28,694 nucleotides of DNA, taken from positions 1-28,694 of the IMG/VR virus record IMGVR_UViG_3300022843_000050. One strand, 5' to 3'. A program made the position numbers and the translations under genes. The DNA comes from a virus. Positions 1 to 9,227 of this stretch are shown in pieces. Each line of letters opens with the position of its first letter. Within the stretch, counting starts at the first letter, position 1. The notes beneath the pieces were generated by a model, which saw nothing but the letters and a program-made list of their open reading frames with translations, was not told the DNA's origin and did not search any database.

Positions 1-1591
1 TTTTAGAAAATAATCCATATGCTATACTTCCAGAAGAAGCATCACCCCAAGATATATCAGTTCCATCTGATGTTAATACTTGATCTGCCGTACCTTTAGT
101 TAAAATTGCTGTAGCAGCACTAGCATTTCCATAAAGAATACTTCCTCTACTTAATGCGTCTAATTTATTTAATTCTGTTGCAGTAGAAGTTACTACTACA
201 TCTTCATTTATTTTAGGTGAAGTTAAAGTTTTGTTTGTAAGCGTTTCTACTCCAGCTAAAGTTGCAAAACCAGATGTACTTACTGCTACGTTTTCCCATG
301 CACTACCACTATAAATACGCATAATATTTGAAGTAGTATTATAATAAAGCATACCAGCAGCTAAAGCATCACCATCATTATCTGTAGTTGGATCAGAAGA
401 TTTAGAACCTAAATAAACATCATCAAAAGCATCAGCAGATGCTGCGGCTTCATTTGCAGAAGTAGCTGCGTTAGTTTCAGATGTACTAGCATTGGAAGCA
501 GAAGTAGAGGCATTAGAAGCAGAAGTTCCAGCATTAGTTTCAGAAGTTCCAGCATTTGTTTCACTTGTACTTGCGTTACTTGCTGATGTACTTGCATTTG
601 ATGCTTGAGTAGTAGCTGTACTTGCAGATGTTGAAGCATTACTTGCTGATGTAGCAGCATTTGTTTCTGATGTAGCTGCGTTAGTTTCTGATGTTGCAGC
701 ATTTGTTTCGGATGTACCAGCATTTGTTTCAGAAGTTGCTGCATTAGTTTCTGATGTTGCAGCATTAGTCTCTGCTGTCTCTGCATTAGTCTCTGCTGTT
801 TCAGCATTTGTTTCAGCTAGTTCGGCAGCTGTTTGTGCGGTTTCTGCAGCAGTTTGTGCAGTTTCTGCATCAGTTGCTGATGCTGCGGCAGCTGTAGCAG
901 ACGTTGCGGCACTATAAGCATCTACAATTAAAATCCAGTAAGATGTATTAGTTAATAAAGTACCAATAGGTGATGCTTGAATACAAATATAAATATTATT
1001 AAGTTGTCCAGCAGTTGAACTTTTAACTAAATCTCTAATAGAAAAAGCTGATGTTGTAGTAGTAGCAGAAGTTCCTTGATAAGTTCCAAGTTCTTGTGTT
1101 ACTGAAATTTCTCCAGAACTATCAAAGGCTAAAATTTTATTTGCTCTATTTGTTGCACTAACTGTGAACTCCGTAGAAGTCATAGTATTTGCTCTTGAAA
1201 TTTTTATAGAACGATCAAGCTGTTCTTGTAATTCTTGAGAAATAGATAAGTTTTTATCAAAAGCGGTTTCCAATGAATTAGCTGGAAGGTTATCATTTTC
1301 AATTAAATCTAAGGTTTGAGTTTGTGTAGTTGATCTTCTTAATACAACTGTCTCTGTTGCAAGAGGCGCTGTAACAAAAGTTACCGTTCCACCAGCAGCT
1401 TCATTTACTCCAGTTACTGCATAATTAGTAGCAGCAGTTCCAATAGCTCTAACGCTTTCAGCTCCAGTAGAATTGGTTTTAACAATTACTTCGATGAATG
1501 CTGCATCAGCAATTTTAAAGGTGTAAGTAAATGCTACAACTGAACCGTCTCCGCTGTAACTGTTTTTAATTGTAGTAGTTGATATTGTCAT
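1..1591 (-). CDS. Tail fibre protein, N-terminal part (cut by window edge)
   Basis: Reading from the ATG at 1591 gives about 530 codons with no stop before the window edge, so the C-terminal receptor-binding part is missing. The first 150 or so residues (start MTISTTTIKNSYSGDG, then YTFKIADAAF and a VLRRSTTQTQTLDL-like stretch) resemble the T7 gp17 N-terminal domain that anchors the fibre to the tail. A shaft of about 20 Ala/Thr/Asn-rich heptads follows (repeat listed separately). After it comes a region with TLTNKTLTSPKIN, a motif common in phage fibres and tail spikes. It is the last virion gene seen, 21 bases after the 1001-residue ejection protein, as gp17 follows gp16 in T7. Family assignment is by eye; the fibre role is well supported by position and shaft architecture. 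Confidence 0.88.
   Translation of the reverse strand, partial: MTISTTTIKNSYSGDGSVVAFTYTFKIADAAFIEVIVKTNSTGAESVRAIGTAATNYAVTGVNEAAGGTVTFVTAPLATETVVLRRSTTQTQTLDLIENDNLPANSLETAFDKNLSISQELQEQLDRSIKISRANTMTSTEFTVSATNRANKILAFDSSGEISVTQELGTYQGTSATTTTSAFSIRDLVKSSTAGQLNNIYICIQASPIGTLLTNTSYWILIVDAYSAATSATAAAASATDAETAQTAAETAQTAAELAETNAETAETNAETAETNAATSETNAATSETNAGTSETNAATSETNAATSETNAATSASNASTSASTATTQASNASTSASNASTSETNAGTSETNAGTSASNASTSASNASTSETNAATSANEAAASADAFDDVYLGSKSSDPTTDNDGDALAAGMLYYNTTSNIMRIYSGSAWENVAVSTSGFATLAGVETLTNKTLTSPKINEDVVVTSTATELNKLDALSRGSILYGNASAATAILTKGTADQVLTSDGTDISWGDASSGSIAYGLFSK
427..915 (-). repeat. Heptad repeat array coding for the fibre shaft
   Basis: In the fibre reading frame this stretch encodes about 20 consecutive seven-residue units of the types SETNAAT, SETNAGT, SASNAST, AETNAET and AQTAAET. 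The unit is 21 bases, with synonymous variation between copies. The regular Ala/Asn/Thr spacing suggests a long trimeric coiled-coil-like shaft. Neighbouring copies are close enough for copy number to change by recombination or slippage. Confidence 0.85.
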
Positions 1592-1612
1592 AGTTGTTTA
1601 TTGGTTTGGTTG

Positions 1613-4600
1613 TTATTGATTTTCAAATATTTCCATAAATCTATTTGTTTCGTCTTGAGATCCTTGAGAAGCTCTAATTTTCTTTATTGCTAATTCTTGA
1701 GCTTTAATTTTTATTCTTTTAGCATATGAGCTATCTTTAAATTCTTCAGTTGCTTCTGTTCTTGCTTCGCTTTCTATTTCTTTTATTCGACCTCTTTGAT
1801 TTTCACGAATAGTCTCTTCTGTATAAGTTTTGTCTTTTAAAAGTTTTTCACCTTTTTGTTTTAATAATTTTCCAGCAAAAGTTTCAAGAACCGAATATTC
1901 TTCTGAATTTAAAACTACATTAATTTGTACGTCTTGATCCAATCCAAGATCTACAGCTATCATCATTTTCTTTTTGATCATGCCTGGAACTATCTCTAAC
2001 TTTTCATATTCTTTAATTAGTGGATGAACTTTAATACCAGACAGCATTCCTTGCTTCATTACTTCATCACCTAAAAAGTCTGTCTGAACTGGTAAATCAT
2101 TTTCTAAACCAGGAATTTTTTTCTTAATCATTTCAATGAAAGAAAGATTTAATTTATTAAAATCGTCTTTATTAACTAAACCCCACTTTTCACTATCAAC
2201 TTTTTCAGATCCTAAATCGTTAAATTGATTTAAGAATGTTGTATAAGGAACTTGACCAGCCATCATTTTTTTAAATTCTTTCATAACAATAGGACCGTCA
2301 TTATCTGACATCTTGATAGAGGTATAAACGTCAACCAATCTTGCTGTTCCTTGCATGAATGCGGAGTTACCAACGTTATCACCTATGGATAAAGCATAAC
2401 CTTGAAGAAAATCTTGTATGTCATCCCAGTCGTTATGATCTTCTTTTAGTTGACTTAACAAGGCACCAAGATCAGCAGCTACTGAAGCAATCAATACTGC
2501 TGGCTCAAATCCATTAAAACTTAATTGTAAATCTTCTGCTTCTTGAACGCCTAAATATTCTGCTAATTTATCTAATCCAACAACTTCACCCCACTCATCA
2601 TTTAAAAAATTATGAAATCTAAATGACTTAGGTTGTTTGTTAGAAGCTTCTCTTAATTGATAACCTTCAAAACCTCTTTTATCTGGATCAGATCCACTAA
2701 ATTTTCCAAAGTAACCTAACGGAACAAACGCTGCTAAAAAAGCCCAACCCATAGCATGTTTAGCTTTTGCTAATTGTTGTGTTGCTCCACCAGCTTTTAA
2801 ATCATCTCTATGTTTTTTAAGCAGTTTACTTAATATCGGATTTCTTTCAGTAGCAGTTCCAGCTATATTTGCTGGTGTTCTTAAAAAAGGAAAATACTGA
2901 CTAGATAGAATACTTACACCAGATAAGAACCTGGTATTTTTAAGTTCAGAAATAAAGTTAGCAGTATCACCAATAGCATCACCTCTTTTTTTTAAAGGTG
3001 TTTGAAAAGTTCTTTCTTGTGCAAGTTTAAAAGCTTGTTCTGTAAATTCTTTTGGTGGACTTACAACTAATGTTGCTAAAAATTCTGGAGCTTTTTCCAT
3101 TGTTAAAGTTCCAGCTTTAATTGCTGCTATAGTTTCTCTATAAGCTAATGCATAAATTTCACTTATATATGCACCATTTTTAAAATAATCATCACCATTT
3201 TGTAGCCATCGATAAGGCATTCTGTCTCCAGTAACTACTCTACCAACAACATCTACAAAAGTTTTTAATGGACCATCATCCATTCCAAAGGCTTCTCCAG
3301 AAAAAGCATTAATATCATGCTCTGCTTTAGTTCCAGCTATTTGACTTTTAAAACCAGGAAATTCTTTGTAAACTTTTTTAGCTTTTTTAAATGGACTTTT
3401 AAGTGTGTCTTTGCTTATTAAATTTAATTGTTTAAAATCATCTTTTAATGTTCTCCACATCGCAGTTGTTGCCATGTGTTCAGCAAATGCTACAACTTCA
3501 TTTTCAAATTCTGCAACACCGTCTGTAACTTTACCACCCCACCTTTTGACAGCATAACGTCTTTCTGAACGTTGCATTGTTTTAAATATCCAGCTACCTG
3601 CTATATTCTTAACATGTGTCATAGTACCAAATAAGATATTGTTTAAAAATATCTCAATCATCGCCTTATTACCTTTGACTAACCAACTCTTCTCTAAAAA
3701 TTTAACTTTGTTTTTTATGCCAGGTGTTCTTAAGTAAGCTTCAGCAATATTTAAAATTTGATCTTTACCACCAGCTTTTAATAAAATTGCTTCTCTATTT
3801 AATCGATCTAAATTTAGATTAGGAACAACTCCAGTATCATAAATTTGTCTATAACTTTGCAATGCTCTACCAGCTTCTGCTCTAGCACCAATAAACATTT
3901 TTTGTAATTCAGTAACTACAGCGTGTTCTTGCATAAAAGCTAAAGCATTTGCTGAAGTGTCTCCGTTTTCACTTCTTAATACTAAACCTAATTGTTCAAC
4001 TTTTTTATGTTTAGCAATTAATAACCTTGTAAGAGCTTCAATTTCATAATCAGCTAAAGCAGTACCTGGTTTCATCTTTAAGAAACCATTTGTTAATTTT
4101 GCTTCATCTACACCTAGTATTGCAGCTAATTTACCTTTGGCTGTCCAAGTCTGAACACCTCTTGTTTGTGTAACAACTTCTTTAGGATCTAATTGTTTGG
4201 CAATGATTTGAGCAGATCTAAAAACATCATCACTATTATTAAGTGTATTAATATTTAAACCATCTACAATCTTAGGATCAACATCTCTTGTTTGTCTTAA
4301 AATATCATCTTCTTCTAAATATTCTGTAGCATTAATTTTATTTAACTTTGTCTTTTGTGGAAATTTTTCATTAAAAGATTTAAGTAAATTAGTACCTTTT
4401 TGAATTATTGATGGAGCTAAAGGTTCTTCAATAGCAACTGGTGGTTCTACATAACCTACGTCAGTTGGACTTAAAGGTTTTCTATTACCAGCATTAATAT
4501 CATCAATAATACCTTGACTGTCTTTTATAAGATCAATTGCTTCATCAGCATTCTTTAAGATTGGCTTTATCGGTTTTGGTTTTATTTTCGATATAGCATT

Positions 4601-4618
4601 GACAATAGCTTTAACCAT
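1613..4618 (-). CDS. Giant internal virion (ejection) protein, 1001 residues
   Basis: This long, mostly helical, Lys/Glu-rich protein has no signal peptide. It sits in the slot of T7 gp16, between the other internal proteins and the fibre, and probably enters the cell with the DNA. Visible marks are a conserved-looking stretch around residue 250 (MFIGARAEAGRALQSYRQ), a hydrophobic segment with LNNILFGTMTHVKNIAG near residue 330, and YFPFLRTPANIAG near residue 570. The last two resemble short motifs that recur in very large phage virion and 'polyvalent' proteins. The C-terminal 150 residues are strongly charged and probably coiled coil. I see no lytic transglycosylase motif, which T7 gp16 carries at its N-terminus. 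The start ATG has an upstream AGGA. Role from position and size; no enzymatic activity is claimed. Confidence 0.72.
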   Translation of the reverse strand: MVKAIVNAISKIKPKPIKPILKNADEAIDLIKDSQGIIDDINAGNRKPLSPTDVGYVEPPVAIEEPLAPSIIQKGTNLLKSFNEKFPQKTKLNKINATEYLEEDDILRQTRDVDPKIVDGLNINTLNNSDDVFRSAQIIAKQLDPKEVVTQTRGVQTWTAKGKLAAILGVDEAKLTNGFLKMKPGTALADYEIEALTRLLIAKHKKVEQLGLVLRSENGDTSANALAFMQEHAVVTELQKMFIGARAEAGRALQSYRQIYDTGVVPNLNLDRLNREAILLKAGGKDQILNIAEAYLRTPGIKNKVKFLEKSWLVKGNKAMIEIFLNNILFGTMTHVKNIAGSWIFKTMQRSERRYAVKRWGGKVTDGVAEFENEVVAFAEHMATTAMWRTLKDDFKQLNLISKDTLKSPFKKAKKVYKEFPGFKSQIAGTKAEHDINAFSGEAFGMDDGPLKTFVDVVGRVVTGDRMPYRWLQNGDDYFKNGAYISEIYALAYRETIAAIKAGTLTMEKAPEFLATLVVSPPKEFTEQAFKLAQERTFQTPLKKRGDAIGDTANFISELKNTRFLSGVSILSSQYFPFLRTPANIAGTATERNPILSKLLKKHRDDLKAGGATQQLAKAKHAMGWAFLAAFVPLGYFGKFSGSDPDKRGFEGYQLREASNKQPKSFRFHNFLNDEWGEVVGLDKLAEYLGVQEAEDLQLSFNGFEPAVLIASVAADLGALLSQLKEDHNDWDDIQDFLQGYALSIGDNVGNSAFMQGTARLVDVYTSIKMSDNDGPIVMKEFKKMMAGQVPYTTFLNQFNDLGSEKVDSEKWGLVNKDDFNKLNLSFIEMIKKKIPGLENDLPVQTDFLGDEVMKQGMLSGIKVHPLIKEYEKLEIVPGMIKKKMMIAVDLGLDQDVQINVVLNSEEYSVLETFAGKLLKQKGEKLLKDKTYTEETIRENQRGRIKEIESEARTEATEEFKDSSYAKRIKIKAQELAIKKIRASQGSQDETNRFMEIFENQ

Positions 4619-4649
4619 TAATTAATTTTCCTGTGTTTGTAAAATTTTT

Positions 4650-4671
4650 GAGAATATTTGAAGATACTCTC
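4650..4671 (-). other. Intercistronic hairpin between two ejection protein genes
   Basis: In the 62-base gap between the two largest genes, the minus-strand RNA can form an 8-pair stem (GAGAGUAU with AUAUUCUC, one G-U pair) closing a six-base loop. The bases 3' of it are A-rich before a short U run, so it is not a standard intrinsic terminator. It could be a weak attenuator or a processing or stability element. Confidence 0.4.
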
Positions 4672-4680
4672 TATTTATTA

Positions 4681-7521
4681 TTATTGTGTTAGATTTGAAA
4701 TAGTATTGTTTCCTTGACTATCCGATACTGCTTTAGCTCCAACAGCTCCAGCACCACCTATTCCTAATATTTCGAATAGTGACTGACCTTCTTCTTGTAC
4801 TGATTTCTTCATTGATGGTGTAATTTCTAATATAGTTACTGGCATTTTGTTCTCTTTAGCATTCTTATAAACATCAGTAGAGAAAATTCCTTGCTTTATA
4901 TCATCTGTATAAAAAGAAATATTATCATCATAAACTTTAGCGTTCCATTTTTTTGAATACTTCTTAAGAAAGCTTGGAATAGCTTTGTCATATAATTGAT
5001 GTTTGCCTAAACCTGATCCAATAGCGATTTCTTTTTCTAAATTAAAATCTGTTTTATGATCAGCATTTTTAGGACTAAATTCTTCTATTTCTTTATAAAC
5101 TTTCTCTCCTACTTCTTTTTTTAATTCATCAAATGTTTTTGTTAATTTAGCTCCATCCTGAGAATAAACATGACCAATTAAAGCTTCATTGTTGCTATTT
5201 TTAAAGAACACATAAACTTGACCTTTAGAGTTTTTAGAAACATTAACGGTTTTTATACCTGATGTAATATCTTCTCCATATCTTTTAGCAGAGACTATTC
5301 CTTTAGGTATGGCAACTGCATCGAAGTCATTATCGGCAGCATATCTAATTAATCTTTTTGTTGTTAATTCATACCAATTATTTTTAAATGGAAAGTCTGT
5401 AACTCTTTGATTGTCAAATTTTGAAGATAATGTGTTAGCCTTTCTTGTTGCAATAGCAAAATCAGATTGCATTTCTTCAACTGTTAAAACCTTTTTACCA
5501 TTAAGATCTCTAGTTTTAAATCTAACATGAGCTATTTCTGATTTAACATTCATGTGATTTGGATTTCTATATGGAGAATTATATATTTTTGTATTTAAGA
5601 ATTTATTAATTACTTTACCATCTTTATTTTTCTGTATTAAACCATCAGAAACTTGATTTGGAATACCAACATCCATTCCACCTTTTTTAATCTTAAAGAC
5701 TAGCTCTGTATAATCTTCTCCGCCAGGCGCTGTGTAAGAGCTATCTTCAAACTTAGGTTGATTACCTTCAGATTTTATTAATCTTTGTTGAGCTTCAATC
5801 TTAAATTTTTCTAATTCTAAATCAGTAATTGTGTATTTAGCTTCTGGACCAGAAAATAATTCGTTAGCTTTTATTTTTCCACTTGTAATTTGTTCACCAA
5901 AATAAGTATCCATAGCATCAAAATGTACTGTGATGTCCTTACCATCTGTTTTATTAGATAGTTTATAACTATCGTAATTAAGATTGTTTTGTACGAGAGC
6001 ACCTTGTTCTGCTAAACTAAAAGGTCTATTTGGTAATCTATTTTCTGGAGCAATACTTGGATCAGAAGAATTTAAAACTTTCATTTCATTTTCTACCCAC
6101 TTATCCTCAAAAGCTCTTCTTCTAGTAATTAGCTCTTCTGGCATTTTACCACTTCCACCACCAAATTTTACTTCTTCAATATCAATATTGTTTTGATTAA
6201 CAAAATCTACTACTTCTTTTTTAGTTACGGATTTTTTACCTTTTAAAAAATCATCAAGACCTATCCATTTAATTTCATTAGCTTTAACGCCAGGTACATT
6301 TTTAATTGAGCCAAGTATCTGATCACCAGTTCCTTTTTCTGCAATATTTTCTACAGCTTGTTTTACTGCTGAATTAAATACTGGAGTTTTTTTTGGTATG
6401 ACAGCATTTACTAAAGCTTTTAACGATGCGGTTTTTTCAAAACCATATTGATTAACAGTTCCTGGAATAGCTGATTGATCATCAAAGTTTATTTCTGATT
6501 TTTTTTTTCCTTGATCAATGCCTAGATTAAATTCTTGATTAGGTTCTTCAGTATTTGGATCTACACCTTCTATAGCTCCAGCTACTGCACCACCGACTGC
6601 AAACGATGGTAAATTAGTTTTCATAAATTTAGCAGCTTGAATAACTGGACCAATAGCAAAAGCAAAAGCTGTGTATTCTAAAGTTTGAATTACCTCATCA
6701 GCGATTGCATCAATTGGAGTATCTGGAATAATACTTAATATCTTTTTAAGAGCATTAACCTCTTCTTTACCAAATTCTTGAATGAATGTGCTTTCCATAC
6801 CAAACAATTTATCTTCTAATGCTATAGCACTACCCATACCAAAACCTAAAACTGTAGCCCAAATTCTAGGTACACCAGCTTTAGTTAAGCCTTCATATAA
6901 TGGAATTGATACCATGCTGTCTTGAACAACAAGATTAGCAAATTGAGAAGCCATGTTAGCATCTTCTTGAATTGCTTTAAATTTTGCTCTGTTATCTTTA
7001 AAGTATTTAACTTTCTCTCCAGACCATTCCATTAACTTTTCATCGTTATTAAATACATCAGGAATTTTGCCATCTGGTCCAGGAGTTTTGCCCATAAAAT
7101 CTACAAGCTTATCCATAACAGGAAGTAAGTTTGCTCCAAACTCACCAATGTTATTTGCTAATATTCCAAACGTAGGAGGTATTTTTTCTTTATCAAAACC
7201 ACTAGCAGTATAATCAACCGTATCACCAATAACGCTTTGATCTACAAAATCAAATAAGTTATTACCTATTTCTTTAATAGAGTTTAAATAAAATTTAGCG
7301 TTACTTTCTTTATCTTTTTCTTGGTACTTTTTCATTGTTATTGGTTCAAGCATTTCATTCTTTTGACCAGTAAACAATTCAGTTACATCTTGTTTGTTCT
7401 CTTTAAGAATTTTAAAAGGTTTGCTATTTTCAATATCAGCTTTATTTTTAGCTGGTAAATAAATATCGTTTAATAATTCAGAATTTTTATCTTGGAATGA
7501 TCCGTCTATTTCTTTAATCAT
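4681..7521 (-). CDS. Large internal virion protein with a C-terminal polyvalent-protein-type domain, 946 residues
   Basis: The N-terminal half is a helical ejection-protein type with hydrophobic, glycine-rich segments near residues 215-235 and 285-315 that could insert in a membrane. The C-terminal half (about 590-930) carries an ordered motif set: IAHVRFKTRD, GKKVLTVEEMQSDF, FPFKNNWYELTTKRLIRYAA, FDAVAIPKG, GLGKHQLYDKAIPSFLKKY and KWNAKV. I recognise this series from other very large phage and prophage proteins, where it has the same order and an acidic EEMQSD-type core; its biochemical function is unknown to me. The gene overlaps the next upstream gene by four bases (ATGA), and the SD-like GGAAGG lies just before the start. 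It is probably packaged and ejected with the genome. A catalytic role for the C-terminal domain is possible but unproven. Confidence 0.72.
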   Translation of the reverse strand: MIKEIDGSFQDKNSELLNDIYLPAKNKADIENSKPFKILKENKQDVTELFTGQKNEMLEPITMKKYQEKDKESNAKFYLNSIKEIGNNLFDFVDQSVIGDTVDYTASGFDKEKIPPTFGILANNIGEFGANLLPVMDKLVDFMGKTPGPDGKIPDVFNNDEKLMEWSGEKVKYFKDNRAKFKAIQEDANMASQFANLVVQDSMVSIPLYEGLTKAGVPRIWATVLGFGMGSAIALEDKLFGMESTFIQEFGKEEVNALKKILSIIPDTPIDAIADEVIQTLEYTAFAFAIGPVIQAAKFMKTNLPSFAVGGAVAGAIEGVDPNTEEPNQEFNLGIDQGKKKSEINFDDQSAIPGTVNQYGFEKTASLKALVNAVIPKKTPVFNSAVKQAVENIAEKGTGDQILGSIKNVPGVKANEIKWIGLDDFLKGKKSVTKKEVVDFVNQNNIDIEEVKFGGGSGKMPEELITRRRAFEDKWVENEMKVLNSSDPSIAPENRLPNRPFSLAEQGALVQNNLNYDSYKLSNKTDGKDITVHFDAMDTYFGEQITSGKIKANELFSGPEAKYTITDLELEKFKIEAQQRLIKSEGNQPKFEDSSYTAPGGEDYTELVFKIKKGGMDVGIPNQVSDGLIQKNKDGKVINKFLNTKIYNSPYRNPNHMNVKSEIAHVRFKTRDLNGKKVLTVEEMQSDFAIATRKANTLSSKFDNQRVTDFPFKNNWYELTTKRLIRYAADNDFDAVAIPKGIVSAKRYGEDITSGIKTVNVSKNSKGQVYVFFKNSNNEALIGHVYSQDGAKLTKTFDELKKEVGEKVYKEIEEFSPKNADHKTDFNLEKEIAIGSGLGKHQLYDKAIPSFLKKYSKKWNAKVYDDNISFYTDDIKQGIFSTDVYKNAKENKMPVTILEITPSMKKSVQEEGQSLFEILGIGGAGAVGAKAVSDSQGNNTISNLTQ

Positions 7522-9227
7522 TTACCTTCCTTTTTTTTACCCATCATCTCATCTAAAAGATTTGGAGCTTTACCTTCAAGAGCATAAGTAAGTTTTTCTT
7601 CAAGTGTTCCATCAACTAAACTCATTCTTGTCGTAAATACTTTTTCTAAAAAATCTATATCTGCAAGTTCTTGATAAAATTTTTCATAATTTTTATGACC
7701 AGCAATTGTTTGTCCATTTTTTTCAAATCCTTTTAAATATAATACGGCACTATTATTTAGACCATCAAACATATCTAAACCTTGTTTGTTTGATTGTTTG
7801 TATAATTCTTCTAATTCCATACCTCTCATCCATTGTGGTTTTGATATTACATTTAATTTAGGTACCAAATCTTCAAGGAATGAGCTTGAGCTTAAAACTT
7901 TTAAATAAGCATTTTGTGCTGAATAACCTTGATCAATAAACTCATGGTATTCATTTAAAATATTACCTTTTAATGTGTCCAATGAAGATTTCTTTTTAGT
8001 AGAAGATGAAGAGCTAGCATTAAAGGTACTAATGTTATTCTTAATCATATCTTCATATTTTTTAGTTTCTTTATGAGCTGGAAAATTCTTTTTGGCTCTT
8101 TCAACAATTTTTGTAAGACTTGTCATATCTTGTAAGCCAATTTTTCTTAAAATATTTTCATCTAAAAAAACAGCTCTTTTAATATCTTCTAACATTTCTA
8201 TGCTTCCAGCTGAATAAAATGCTGAAGTTATAGCTCCAGTAATTTCACTATCAGTTTGTGCATCACCATCTATTAAAGCATTAGTCAGCATATTTAACAT
8301 TGACTTGTTAATCATCTGATCGTTATAAGCATCAAAAAGCATTGCAGCAGTTGGAGCTTCATTTTTTAATGTTGGATCTTTTTTAAAAGCATTTACTCTT
8401 AACAACATATCTGTAAAAATTTCTATTTTAGTATTGTTGTCTTTTATTTCTTCCCAAGTTCGGTCAGCATCAAGATCTTTCATCTTGGCGTTTAATGTAT
8501 TTTTTGCTTTATCTGTATAATAATCAGCCTTATCTGTTCCGACAGCTGCTACTAATAAATCTCTATTTTTAACTACTTTAGTAGGATTTAAATCAATATT
8601 ACTATCAATCATTAATTCCGCTAATTGTAATTCTTTAGCTTCAGTTATTTTATTCCACTCTTCAGCTCCAAAAAATTCTTCTAAAGCTTTATTGTTTTTT
8701 AATTCGGCAAATTTATTTGCACCGATACCAATTAAATCATTATCACCACTTACTATGTCTAGCATGGCTGTATTAAACTGTTTACCAATGCCATCTTTAT
8801 ATTTGTAAATTGCATTATCAGTAAGATTGTTAATTAGTTTAGGTAAAAGTTTTATTTTATTTTCAAAAACACCTTGTTGAACTAATCGTTTAACATTCTC
8901 ATTATATCCAGATAAATCTTTTTTCCATTTTGAAATATCCACATCTTTTTCAAATAAACCTGGAACATTAACTACATCAGAACTATTTTTATATTTATTG
9001 TAAGCTGTTGACATATCAGATGTAATCTTTGGCATGATTTCATTGTATTGATTTGTATCTTCAATTTTATGTAGATCTGCTTGAATTTCGCTAATAGCAT
9101 TACCAATACTTGATATACCAGAGCCTAAGTTTGTTGCATAAGATGGTGAGATAGCTAATGCAGAAGCATTAACACTAGCGCTATCTTTTAGTTTTGTGTT
9201 GTTTGCAATTATTTGAAGTTTAGCCAT
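7518..9227 (-). CDS. Internal virion protein (gp15-like position), 569 residues
   Basis: The protein is almost entirely predicted helix, with long amphipathic stretches (for example around residues 50-130 and 240-300), a serine run (SSSSST) near residue 405, and a lysine-rich C-terminus ending MMGKKKEGK. It has no signal peptide or enzyme motif. It lies between the small gp14-like protein and the giant proteins, the place of T7 gp15, which with gp14 and gp16 forms the ejection channel. It is shorter than T7 gp15 (747 residues). Its start overlaps the stop of the preceding gene by one base and its stop overlaps the following start, which implies translational coupling. Assignment rests on position and composition. 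Confidence 0.66.
   Translation of the reverse strand: MAKLQIIANNTKLKDSASVNASALAISPSYATNLGSGISSIGNAISEIQADLHKIEDTNQYNEIMPKITSDMSTAYNKYKNSSDVVNVPGLFEKDVDISKWKKDLSGYNENVKRLVQQGVFENKIKLLPKLINNLTDNAIYKYKDGIGKQFNTAMLDIVSGDNDLIGIGANKFAELKNNKALEEFFGAEEWNKITEAKELQLAELMIDSNIDLNPTKVVKNRDLLVAAVGTDKADYYTDKAKNTLNAKMKDLDADRTWEEIKDNNTKIEIFTDMLLRVNAFKKDPTLKNEAPTAAMLFDAYNDQMINKSMLNMLTNALIDGDAQTDSEITGAITSAFYSAGSIEMLEDIKRAVFLDENILRKIGLQDMTSLTKIVERAKKNFPAHKETKKYEDMIKNNISTFNASSSSSTKKKSSLDTLKGNILNEYHEFIDQGYSAQNAYLKVLSSSSFLEDLVPKLNVISKPQWMRGMELEELYKQSNKQGLDMFDGLNNSAVLYLKGFEKNGQTIAGHKNYEKFYQELADIDFLEKVFTTRMSLVDGTLEEKLTYALEGKAPNLLDEMMGKKKEGK

Noticed and set aside
409-807. Gln/Leu/Met-rich 132-codon ORF on the minus strand
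   Set aside because: It is an out-of-frame reading of the tail fibre heptad repeat; the composition is a by-product of the repeat, and the fibre frame stays open through the whole region.
427-915. CRISPR-like array
   Set aside because: The 21-base repeats have no unique spacers and encode a regular protein heptad in an open frame.
5984-6196. Plus-strand 70-codon ORF
   Set aside because: Lies fully inside the 946-residue virion gene, has no ribosome binding site and shows no recognisable pattern.
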